Source: an uncultured Rhodopila sp. (GTDB taxonomy: Bacteria > Pseudomonadota > Alphaproteobacteria > Acetobacterales > Acetobacteraceae). Taken from it: 64,000 bases of DNA. The notes beneath the pieces were generated by a model. That model did not search any database. It was given only the letters and a program-made list of their open reading frames with translations, and had not been told where the DNA came from. Below are positions 1-6,677 of the stretch, in pieces. The DNA lies in the NCBI RefSeq assembly GCF_903915725.1, contig NZ_CAIWTY010000034.1, positions 29,992 to 93,991 on the forward strand, written 5' to 3'. How positions within the stretch are numbered: the stretch's first letter is position 1; each line of letters begins with the position of its first letter. The position numbers and the translations under genes are program-made.

Positions 1-985
1 CGCCGACGGTGCCCAGGCCCCCGACACCGCCGTAGAGATTGTGCACGCCGGCCAGGACGCGCACGTCGACGAAGGCGAGCTCGGGCACGACCGTGACCAG
101 GCCGATGCCGTCCATCTGCTGCGTCAGCGCATTCATCGAGGTGGTGCGTGCGTAGAGAGACAGCGCCGGCGCATAGTCGAATGTCAGTTGCAGGCGCGGC
201 AGGTCGCCGGCGACGTGAATGGCGGGCGAGAGATAGGTGGCCAGGTCCCATTGCCGCGGCTGGTTCGCCTGCAGCGCATTGTCGGTGAACATCTCCTGGA
301 AATCGAGGCGCGGAACGATGGTCCAGCCGCCGCCCGGCGGCGCCGCCAGGCCGTTGGATAGCTGCAACTGATGCTTCAGATCCTGCGCATCCGGCGCGGC
401 GAGTTCGGTGCCCTGCGGCACCTGATCCGCGTTCGATGGATCGATCAGCGGAAACGCGCCCGCGCGACCGCTTTGAACCGTCAGGAATACCGAGCCGAGC
501 GATAGACCGAGAGCAATGCTCAAATACCGGCGGCAGACCAATGTTTCCGCTGAGGCGTGGTCCGCCGGCGGCTCAATACCGGATAACCAGGCGGACGGCG
601 GCAGGCCGTGCCGATTGGCCGCGATCGTCGCGGCCTCCGATCCCGCGAATAGACTGACATCCCGGGACAAAGCGGCCGATGGTCCGGCCGCGAGGACCGC
701 GAGGCCACGCGGCCGCGCGTCCGGCGATCCGGGCATGCGCACAGCGCACGGCGAAACCGCGAGACCACGGTGCTTCCGGCCCGGCGATGCGGTCATCGAT
801 CCTTTGGCCGCCACGGCCATGAGGCCACGCTGCCGCAGGCCCGGCGATCCGGGCATTCCTTCCGGCCCTGCCATGACGGAGAGGGCACGCTGCCGCATGC
901 CCTGCGCCGCGGCTGCGGCCGCGCAATCGTTGCGATATCCTGGCCAGCCGCCCCGGACGGGACGCGGCGATCCGTTAGCGATCAT
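1..985 (-). CDS. XrtA-locus outer-membrane beta-barrel protein (3' end outside window), with repeat-bearing N-terminal extension
   Basis: Partial gene of at least 328 codons running off the left edge. The frame is open from an ATG at 985 and needs no stop inside the window. Residues from about 165 look like a barrel: alternating hydrophobic strands such as LATYLSPAIHV and LTFDYAPALSLYAR, after a WTIVPRLDF start. This fits the PEP-CTERM/XrtA-associated outer-membrane family (TIGR03016-like) that accompanies these EPS loci; the family call is from memory. A signal-peptide-like segment (RRYLSIALGLSLGSVFL, about residues 151-167) sits far inside the ORF, so the true start may instead be the TTG at 541, giving a normal secreted protein. 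The long start at 985 lies 36 bases after the kinase stop, which suits operon coupling. The extension contains four 20-residue repeats. Family and strand are fairly sure; the start is not. Confidence 0.7.
   Translation of the reverse strand, partial: MIANGSPRPVRGGWPGYRNDCAAAAAAQGMRQRALSVMAGPEGMPGSPGLRQRGLMAVAAKGSMTASPGRKHRGLAVSPCAVRMPGSPDARPRGLAVLAAGPSAALSRDVSLFAGSEAATIAANRHGLPPSAWLSGIEPPADHASAETLVCRRYLSIALGLSLGSVFLTVQSGRAGAFPLIDPSNADQVPQGTELAAPDAQDLKHQLQLSNGLAAPPGGGWTIVPRLDFQEMFTDNALQANQPRQWDLATYLSPAIHVAGDLPRLQLTFDYAPALSLYARTTSMNALTQQMDGIGLVTVVPELAFVDVRVLAGVHNLYGGVGGLGTVG
662..901 (-). repeat. 4 x 60-bp imperfect tandem repeat
   Basis: Four exact-length 60-bp units (842-901, 782-841, 722-781, 662-721). 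The core GAGGCCACGC recurs at 701, 761, 821 and 881 (as GAGGGCACGC at 881 and GAGACCACGG at 761), followed by CCGGCGATCCGGGCAT-like sequence. The period is divisible by three and the array is in frame with the barrel gene, encoding four 20-residue units. These begin with an Arg-rich stretch and Gly/Ala-Leu, and mostly end Met-Pro-Gly-Ser-Pro or Ala-Ser-Pro. All three minus-strand frames are open across it, so coding is inferred from continuity with the barrel frame. Confidence 0.85.
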
Positions 986-1020
986 TACCTGGGTACCATG
1001 ATGCTGTGTTTGGCTGCCGG

Positions 1021-2169
1021 CTACGACGAGTAGTACGAAGAGTACGCGCCGAACGTGTAGCGGGACGAAATCTGCTGCTTGTTCAGAACCAACGTGATGG
1101 TCGGGCAGGCCTGGATCAGGTCGAGCGAGGCCTCGATCTCATCGCGCTGGGTGCGGTCCGCCTCCACCACGAACAGGATCTGGCCGACAACCTGCGCGAG
1201 CACCGCCGGGTCGCTGGTGGACAGGCACGGCGGCGCGTCCAGCACCAGCAGCCGATCGGCGTAGCGGCGGCCGAGGCTCTGGATCAGGCGGGTCATTTCC
1301 TTGGTGGAGAACAACTCCGCGCTGCGCTCGCGCTCCCGCCCGACCGGCAAGATCGACAGCCGCTCGATCGGCGTCTTGACGATCAAAGGGGCCGGATCGA
1401 GCTTGGGATTGGCGGCGAGGTCGAGCAGGCCGCGCGCCTGCGCCAGCCCGAGGCTGTAGCAGATCGAGTCGCGCTTGGAGTCGGCATCGACCAGCAACAC
1501 GTGATGGTCGCCCTGCCGCGCGATGCTGCCCGACAGGTTGGTGGACATGAAGCTCTTGCCCTCGCCTGGACGCGCGCTGGTGACCATCAGCAGATTGGAA
1601 AACCCGGGTTCGGCGCCCGGTCCGAAGGCGGATCGCAGGATCTGGCGTTGCACCAGCCGGAATTCTTCCGAGATGCGGGTGCGGGTGCGCGACCAGTCGA
1701 CCATCCCGGCGCGTTCCAGCGACATGGCGTCGATCGACTGCGGCGCCTGCAGCAGCCCGGACGGCGGCTCGGATACGGCTGCGCGCTGTATCCCGGGGGG
1801 CATCCCGGGCGACGCGACGGAACGGTCGGGCGTCGCGGCTGGCGATCCGGACTGGAGCCCGAACGAAGCCGCAGCCGATCGGCCAAGCATGCCCGGCGCC
1901 GGCAAGGCGCCCGGGCGGGGCATTGCACCGGCCCCCGGGTCAACAGGCGGCGGGGCGAACGAGGTGGATGGCCGCGACGGCTGAGCGGCGGCACGCGGGC
2001 TGGATGCCGCCTGCCCGGCCGTTTCCACGGCCGGAGCAGGCGTCTCCTCATTCGGCGGGGCCGAATTGCCGGGCTGCATGAGCTGCGAAGCCGTATCGTC
2101 CAGCGCGCCGGAGCGCAGCAGGCGTTCGGCGGCCCGTTCGACCAGATGGGATGCCTTCGGTATCAGCAT
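1021..2169 (-). CDS. XrtA-associated protein tyrosine autokinase (BY-kinase)
   Basis: 382 aa; chosen start is the ATG at 2169, with GAAGG about 9 bases upstream, rather than a TTG three codons earlier. The first ~150 residues are a Pro/Ala/Ser-rich linker of low complexity after a short amphipathic start. The C-terminal half is a bacterial tyrosine kinase: Walker A ARPGEGKS, Walker A' LLVDADSKRD, Walker B LLVLDAPP, and a Tyr-rich tail (RYTFGAYSSYYSS) of the type that is autophosphorylated. In this family (TIGR03018-like) the kinase is cytoplasmic and works with the separate Wzz-like membrane protein encoded just upstream, controlling polymer length and export. The Pro-rich linker is longer than in typical members. 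Confidence 0.9.
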   Translation of the reverse strand: MLIPKASHLVERAAERLLRSGALDDTASQLMQPGNSAPPNEETPAPAVETAGQAASSPRAAAQPSRPSTSFAPPPVDPGAGAMPRPGALPAPGMLGRSAAASFGLQSGSPAATPDRSVASPGMPPGIQRAAVSEPPSGLLQAPQSIDAMSLERAGMVDWSRTRTRISEEFRLVQRQILRSAFGPGAEPGFSNLLMVTSARPGEGKSFMSTNLSGSIARQGDHHVLLVDADSKRDSICYSLGLAQARGLLDLAANPKLDPAPLIVKTPIERLSILPVGRERERSAELFSTKEMTRLIQSLGRRYADRLLVLDAPPCLSTSDPAVLAQVVGQILFVVEADRTQRDEIEASLDLIQACPTITLVLNKQQISSRYTFGAYSSYYSS

Positions 2170-2269
2170 GCACCGCAAACCTTCACGTCGATGATATCGG
2201 GGATGCGGCGCCGGGAAATGACTTCCCGAAACGTGCGGGGCGAGGCCGGCGAAATCCGGGAGCGGGCCA

Positions 2270-3832
2270 CTAGATCAGCGCCGCCGAGCGCAGCAGGTGG
2301 ATCATGAGGCCGCCATAGACACCGACCAGCACGGCGACCGCCGCGCCGAAACGCAGCGCCGACATCAATCGCAGGCGCAGCGGCACCAGGCCGAGGATCG
2401 AGATGCCGCCGAGAACCGGCAGGCCGAGCGAGCGCAGCTCATCGACGGTGGAGAATGACCGGTCGAGCTGGCCGATGAGCACGGTGACGCCGACGCCGGC
2501 CGCCATGCCGCCCAGCAGCACCACGCTGACCAGCATCAGTCGATTGGGCGCCACCGGCAAACGGGGAATCTCCGGCGGATCGATGACCTGCAGCTTCACT
2601 TTGTCGGCCTGGGTGTCGGCAGCCTGGGCGATATTGGCCGACTGCAGGCGGCCCAGCAGATCTTCATAATTGCGGCGCAGAACGGTATAGTCGCGATCCA
2701 TGTTCTGGTACTCCGCGATCAGCCCCGGCTGGTCGCGCTGCACTTTTTCCAGCCGCTCGCGGTAGGCCACCGCTTCGTCGCGTTGGCGTTGCAATGAAGT
2801 AACGGTGGATTCGGCTTCGATCAGCTTGACCTTGAGCTGTTCGTAAACCTGGTTCGGCACTGAATGCCTGACCTCGCCCGCGTCGCGGCCGCCGGACGCG
2901 GCCTTGCCGGCGGGTTCGGCGGGTGCTTCGCCCGGGGCGCTGCGCAAGGATTCGATCAGCTTGCGCTGGGCGATAACGTCGGGGTGCTTGTCGGTGTCCC
3001 GCAGCAACAGCATGCGGAGATCCTCCTCGGCCTGCTGCAATTTGGTTTTGACCGGCTGACCGTTGGCCGCGGTCGCCAAACCGCCGCTGTCCGTCACCAG
3101 CATGGGCGGCGTATTGTCGACCTCCTGCTTCAGCGCGTCGCGCGATACCGCCGCGTCCTGCAATTTGCCCTCCGCCTGCTGCGCCGCGCTGCGCGCGCTT
3201 TCCAGCGCCGGCACGTTCGGCGAGTCGCTGCTGGGCAGCACCTCGATGTAGCGGCTGCGGAAGTCGGCACGGCGCTTTTCGGCGGCGCGAAGCTGCTGCT
3301 CGTAGGACTGGATCTGCCGCTCCAGGAATCGCCTGGCGTTCTCCATCTCGGTTCGCGAGCCGCCGGTGGCACTTTCGACGAAGATGGTGAGCAGGGTCTG
3401 GACCACGTCGTGCGCCAGTTTCGCGTTGGTGTCCCGGTACGTGATGGTGAACAGGTTCTTGGTCTGCGGACTGACCTTTATTTCGGTTGCCAGGCGGCTC
3501 AGCAGCCGCTCCCGGTCCGACGGTCCGTTCAAAGCGAGGTCGAGGTCGGTCTTGGAGATCAGCTTTTCCAGGTTGGGCCGGCTGAGCAGGGTTTTCTGGA
3601 TGATTTCGAGCTGCGTCGTCGGCGCCGAGTCGGCGGCGATGCCGCGCAGCAGCGGAGTCAGCACGGCATCGGCATCGACGTACAGCCGAGCGCTGGACTC
3701 GAACTGATTCGGGATCGAGTAGACGCCGACCCAGCCGAGGCCGCAGACCAGCCAGGCGACGATGACGCCCAGCCAGCGGCGGCGCCAGGCCGCGCGCAAA
3801 TACTGCGAGATGATGAGACGAATGGCATCCAT
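2270..3832 (-). CDS. XrtA-system polysaccharide chain-length determinant (Wzz/GumC-like)
   Basis: 520 aa inner-membrane co-polymerase. It has an N-terminal transmembrane segment (about residues 20-40), a long periplasmic region with coiled-coil heptads (about 160-220 and 330-380) and C-terminal transmembrane segments (about 430-455 and 490-515). The order matches the PEP-CTERM-locus chain-length family (TIGR03007-like), which lacks the fused kinase domain; the kinase is the next gene, 100 bases downstream. It lies 12 bases after the Wza-like gene in the same left-arm operon. ATG at 3832 starts a typical N-terminus (MDAIRLIISQYLRAAWRRR). Expected partners are the Wza-like lipoprotein and the autokinase. 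Confidence 0.9.
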   Translation of the reverse strand: MDAIRLIISQYLRAAWRRRWLGVIVAWLVCGLGWVGVYSIPNQFESSARLYVDADAVLTPLLRGIAADSAPTTQLEIIQKTLLSRPNLEKLISKTDLDLALNGPSDRERLLSRLATEIKVSPQTKNLFTITYRDTNAKLAHDVVQTLLTIFVESATGGSRTEMENARRFLERQIQSYEQQLRAAEKRRADFRSRYIEVLPSSDSPNVPALESARSAAQQAEGKLQDAAVSRDALKQEVDNTPPMLVTDSGGLATAANGQPVKTKLQQAEEDLRMLLLRDTDKHPDVIAQRKLIESLRSAPGEAPAEPAGKAASGGRDAGEVRHSVPNQVYEQLKVKLIEAESTVTSLQRQRDEAVAYRERLEKVQRDQPGLIAEYQNMDRDYTVLRRNYEDLLGRLQSANIAQAADTQADKVKLQVIDPPEIPRLPVAPNRLMLVSVVLLGGMAAGVGVTVLIGQLDRSFSTVDELRSLGLPVLGGISILGLVPLRLRLMSALRFGAAVAVLVGVYGGLMIHLLRSAALI

Positions 3833-3844
3833 GGCGCGCGCGCC

Positions 3845-4600
3845 CTAGAACCAGGATTGCGGGATGATCAGCGTGTCACCCGCTTTCATTTCGACATTCT
3901 GGCTGATGTCGCCATCCTTGATGAGATCGGCGAGGCGGACCTTGATGATCTGCTGCTTGCCCTCCGGTTCGAGCCGGACGATCGTGGCGCGGTTGCCGGA
4001 GGCATATTTGGTCAGGCCCTTGGTCGCGATCATGACATCGAGCAGCGTCATGTGGTCGCGATACGGGATCGCCACGGGTTCGGACGCCTCGCCGATGACC
4101 CGCACCTGCCGATCGGCCGGGCCGATGAAGCTGCGGACGATGACGGTGACGTTGGGGTCCTGGACGTATTTGCCGAGCTTCTGCTCGACCTCGCGGGCGA
4201 GCTGCGTCGGGGTCTTGCCGGCGGCAACGATGTCCTCGATCAGCGGGGTGGAGATCCGCCCGTCGGGCCGCACGGCGACCGAGGCTTCGCTGAGATCGGG
4301 GTTGCGGTAGACGAACACGCTGAGCGAGTCGCCGGAGCCGATGATGTAGTCCTCGGCGGAGACGGCGGCGCCACCATCTGGCGGCTTCGGCGCGGACTCC
4401 GGCTTTGGCGAGCCGGTGCCGCACCCCGCGGCGGCCAGCAGCAACGGGATGGCGGCGGCGAGGCGGATTGCGGCCGAGACCGTGCCGATGCGCCGCGCTG
4501 CCGGTCCCGAAGCGGCCCGCATGGCCGGAGCGCGTGTCGGTTCGAGAGCAGTGCGGGACGCGATGTCTTTTCCGATCTGTTCGGGCGGTGCTTGAATCAC
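3845..4600 (-). CDS. XrtA-locus polysaccharide export lipoprotein (Wza-like)
   Basis: 251 aa from a GTG at 4600, which has GAGG six bases upstream; an alternative ATG at 4522 would remove 26 residues. A lipoprotein signal ends in a lipobox (LLAAAGC, Cys60). After a short Pro-rich linker comes the polysaccharide biosynthesis/export domain (DYIIGSGDSLSVFVYRNPDLS, then RPDGRISTPLI), followed by a SLBB-type region (VRVIGEASEPVAIPYRD). It forms the outer-membrane/periplasmic export channel for the exopolysaccharide. It is the first gene of the left arm, so its 5' side faces the central regulatory region. Confidence 0.9.
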   Translation of the reverse strand: MIQAPPEQIGKDIASRTALEPTRAPAMRAASGPAARRIGTVSAAIRLAAAIPLLLAAAGCGTGSPKPESAPKPPDGGAAVSAEDYIIGSGDSLSVFVYRNPDLSEASVAVRPDGRISTPLIEDIVAAGKTPTQLAREVEQKLGKYVQDPNVTVIVRSFIGPADRQVRVIGEASEPVAIPYRDHMTLLDVMIATKGLTKYASGNRATIVRLEPEGKQQIIKVRLADLIKDGDISQNVEMKAGDTLIIPQSWF

Positions 4601-4627
4601 GTCAACCTCTGAATAGTAACCTTGGGC

Positions 4628-4647
4628 GCGCCGGCAATCGCCGGCGC
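4628..4647. repeat. perfect 8-bp inverted repeat downstream of the tRNA-like gene
   Basis: Arms GCGCCGGC and GCCGGCGC with a 4-base AATC loop. It lies between the tRNA-like gene (ends at 4686 on the minus strand) and the GTG of the export lipoprotein. It has no T-run, so it is not a standard intrinsic terminator. It could be a processing hairpin or part of the export operon leader. Confidence 0.5.
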
Positions 4648-4685
4648 ATCGGACGGGTATGAAACGAGCGCGGGACCCGGCACGC

Positions 4686-4759
4686 TGGTAGGCGCGGAAG
4701 GAATCGAACCCCCTCTTCTGCCGAGTTGAGGCAGCGCTCTGCCAATGAGCTACACGCCT
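4686..4759 (-). tRNA. tRNA-like gene with non-canonical anticodon loop (C33, A34)
   Basis: A 74-nt cloverleaf including an encoded CCA. Acceptor stem AGGCGUG pairs with CGCGCCU (one U-G); discriminator A then CCA. Positions 8-9 are UA. D stem GCUC/GAGC encloses AUUGGCA with the conserved GG. Anticodon stem CUGCC/GGCAG encloses UCAACUC. The variable region is four bases (AAGA), and the T stem GGGGG/CCUUC (two G-U) has loop UUCGAUU. The 7-base anticodon loop would place C at 33, where U is nearly universal, and anticodon AAC, where A34 is rare in bacteria. The body is intact but the reading part is not, so this may be a pseudo-tRNA, a non-decoding tRNA-like RNA or a relic. It sits between the divergent export and sugar-transferase genes. 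Confidence 0.7.
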
Positions 4760-4901
4760 TCGGTTTCCCCGGTCCGGATACGCGGGAAAGATAATACCGA
4801 TCAGTACAACCTCGCCCGTTCGTGATGGTGCCTATAACACCGTGTTTGCGGCGTTTCAACGCGGACGTAATAGGAAATTGTTGCCGGGTCCATTTTGTTC
4901 G

Positions 4902-4915
4902 AAAATACGTATTTT
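4902..4915. promoter_or_regulatory. 14-bp perfect palindrome in the AT-rich divergent control region
   Basis: AAAATACGTATTTT is a perfect palindrome inside an unusually AT-rich stretch (about 4780-5060) between the two divergent arms. A GGCAC motif abuts it on the minus strand (4916-4920), but the matching -12 element of a sigma-54 promoter is GT instead of GC, so I do not call a promoter. It is a candidate operator. Apart from this, the tRNA-like gene and the hairpin at 4628, I see no gene in 4601-5195. Confidence 0.3.
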
Positions 4916-5195
4916 GTGCCAAAAATTGCGACACCCGGAGAAATGACGGCGCCGCGTCGTCCCAATTTTTATACGATTTGAACCGTGCTGCGCTCGTAGT
5001 TTCTATATCAATATAATGAAACATGTATGATTAATCCGGAAATCCGTTGACCGGCATGCGGGAATGTGTAACGTTCCTCCCCGTTATCGCTTGGGGGCCG
5101 GCAGCGGATCGCAACAGGACGACAGAGCCCGCCGCGCCGGGATGTCGCATCAAGTTCAAAAAATCAGACCGGGCGGGTTGAAAGGACAGCATTTG

Positions 5196-6533
5196 ATGCA
5201 GCGCGCATTGGCACATTACGTGCCCCGCGAAATGGCCGTGCTCGGCCTCGTCGAACTCGCGTTGTCGTTCCTCGTCATCTACATCGTCATGACGCTTTCC
5301 GGCACGCCGGACTGGATGCTCGGCAGCCTCGGCCCGCTGCCGGGAGCCTCCGCCGTGCCGGCCGCCTTGCTCGCCCTCGCCATCGGCATCGTCGCCCTAC
5401 CCATCGGCTTGTATCAGCCGGAGGTGTGTTTCGACCGCGCCCGCCTGCTGCCGGCGACCTGCCTCGCCGCCGGATTGATCTTCGCCGTCATGCTGGTGTT
5501 CGGCGGCAGCATCACGCTCGACCGCGCCCTGGAAACCGCCCGTCTCTGCGCCGCCGGGCTGGCGACGATGACGCTGATCCGCGTGGCCTGGGGACTCGAC
5601 GTCATCCGCAACGCCATGGTCAGGCCGATCCTGGTCCTGGGCAGCGCGCCTGAGGCGGCCGCGTTCAAGGCCGCCCTGAAGACACGCCGCGGACGCAACT
5701 TCTCGCTCGCCACCATGCAGGGCGGCGATGCCTCCTGGCCGGCGCTGCGCCGGCAGGGCGTCTGGGGCGTCGTAATCGCATCCGGCATGGACGAGCGGAC
5801 CGCGGCGGCGATGCTCGACTGCAAGCTGCGCGGCCTTCCGGTGCACAGCGTTGCGGCCTTCCACGACCGCTATCTCGGCCGCGTCGATCTCGCCTCGCTG
5901 ACCGCGGCCGGCCTGCTCGCCGGCGAGGGATTTGCGCGCGGACCCGCATCCGCCGCGATCAAGCGATGCTTCGACATCGTCATCGCCATCTGCATCCTGC
6001 TGTTCACCTTGCCGCTCATGAGTGCCGCCGCTTTGGCGATCAAGCTCGACAGCCCGGGACCGGTGTTCTACCGGCAGAAGCGCATCGGCCGCTTCGGCGC
6101 GACCTTCACGATGCTGAAGTTCCGCAGCATGACCGCCGATGCCGAGGCCTGCGGCAAGCCGCGCTGGGCGCAAAGGAAGGACCCGCGCATCACCCCTGTC
6201 GGCCGCTTCATCCGCGCCTCGCGCATCGACGAGCTGCCGCAACTGACGAACATCATACGCGGCGAAATGAGCCTGGTGGGACCGCGGCCGGAGCGGCCGC
6301 ACTTCGTCACGCAACTGTCCGAAGCGATCCCGTTCTACCACCAGCGGAGCTATGTCAAACCCGGCCTGACGGGCTGGGCGCAGGTCAACTACCCGTACGG
6401 CGCATCGGTCGAGGATGCGCGCGAGAAGCTCGCCTACGACCTGTATTACGTCAAGCACCGCTCGGTCTGGCTCGATCTGATCATTCTGATGGAGACGGTT
6501 CGCGTGGTGCTGTTCCGCGACGGCGCGCGCTGA
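5196..6533 (+). CDS. epsB: exopolysaccharide initiating sugar transferase (EpsB-type, polyprenyl-phosphate)
   Basis: 445 aa. The start at 5196 (MQRALAHYVPRE) is preferred to an ATG 44 codons upstream: it has AAAGGAC about 9 bases ahead and matches the family N-terminus. Four hydrophobic segments in residues 15-130 form the membrane anchor, followed by a CoA-binding-like middle region. The C-terminal ~190 residues are the bacterial sugar transferase domain, with KFRSM, ASRIDELPQLTNIIRGEMSLVGPRP and KPGLTGWAQVNYPYG. This enzyme moves the first sugar phosphate to undecaprenyl phosphate. The match is to the PEP-CTERM/XrtA-associated subfamily (TIGR03013-like). It is the first gene of the right arm. 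Confidence 0.93.
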   Translation: MQRALAHYVPREMAVLGLVELALSFLVIYIVMTLSGTPDWMLGSLGPLPGASAVPAALLALAIGIVALPIGLYQPEVCFDRARLLPATCLAAGLIFAVMLVFGGSITLDRALETARLCAAGLATMTLIRVAWGLDVIRNAMVRPILVLGSAPEAAAFKAALKTRRGRNFSLATMQGGDASWPALRRQGVWGVVIASGMDERTAAAMLDCKLRGLPVHSVAAFHDRYLGRVDLASLTAAGLLAGEGFARGPASAAIKRCFDIVIAICILLFTLPLMSAAALAIKLDSPGPVFYRQKRIGRFGATFTMLKFRSMTADAEACGKPRWAQRKDPRITPVGRFIRASRIDELPQLTNIIRGEMSLVGPRPERPHFVTQLSEAIPFYHQRSYVKPGLTGWAQVNYPYGASVEDAREKLAYDLYYVKHRSVWLDLIILMETVRVVLFRDGAR

Positions 6534-6677
6534 TGCCACGCCTGCGGCAGAGCGGGCGGTGCTAAGGGCTGCCATTGGCGGTGCCCGGGCGCCGGCCGCG
6601 ATACGACGGCCGCTCCGCCTTTTTATGCTCGCCGCCGGCGCCCCGCACCGCCCGGCAGCCGGCGTGATCGCCCCGCC

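Noticed and set aside
1006..2307. 433-codon plus-strand ORF opposite the tyrosine kinase
   Set aside because: Antisense shadow without motifs.
2864..4612. 582-codon plus-strand ORF opposite the Wzz and Wza genes
   Set aside because: Arg/Gly/Asp-rich antisense shadow of two well-supported genes.
4602..5024. 140-codon minus-strand ORF across the divergent gap
   Set aside because: It overlaps the tRNA-like gene and AT-rich control region; composition is not protein-like.
5208..5223. TTGGCAC...GC pattern resembling a sigma-54 promoter (GG-N10-GC)
   Set aside because: It lies inside the epsB coding sequence just after the chosen start, so probably chance.
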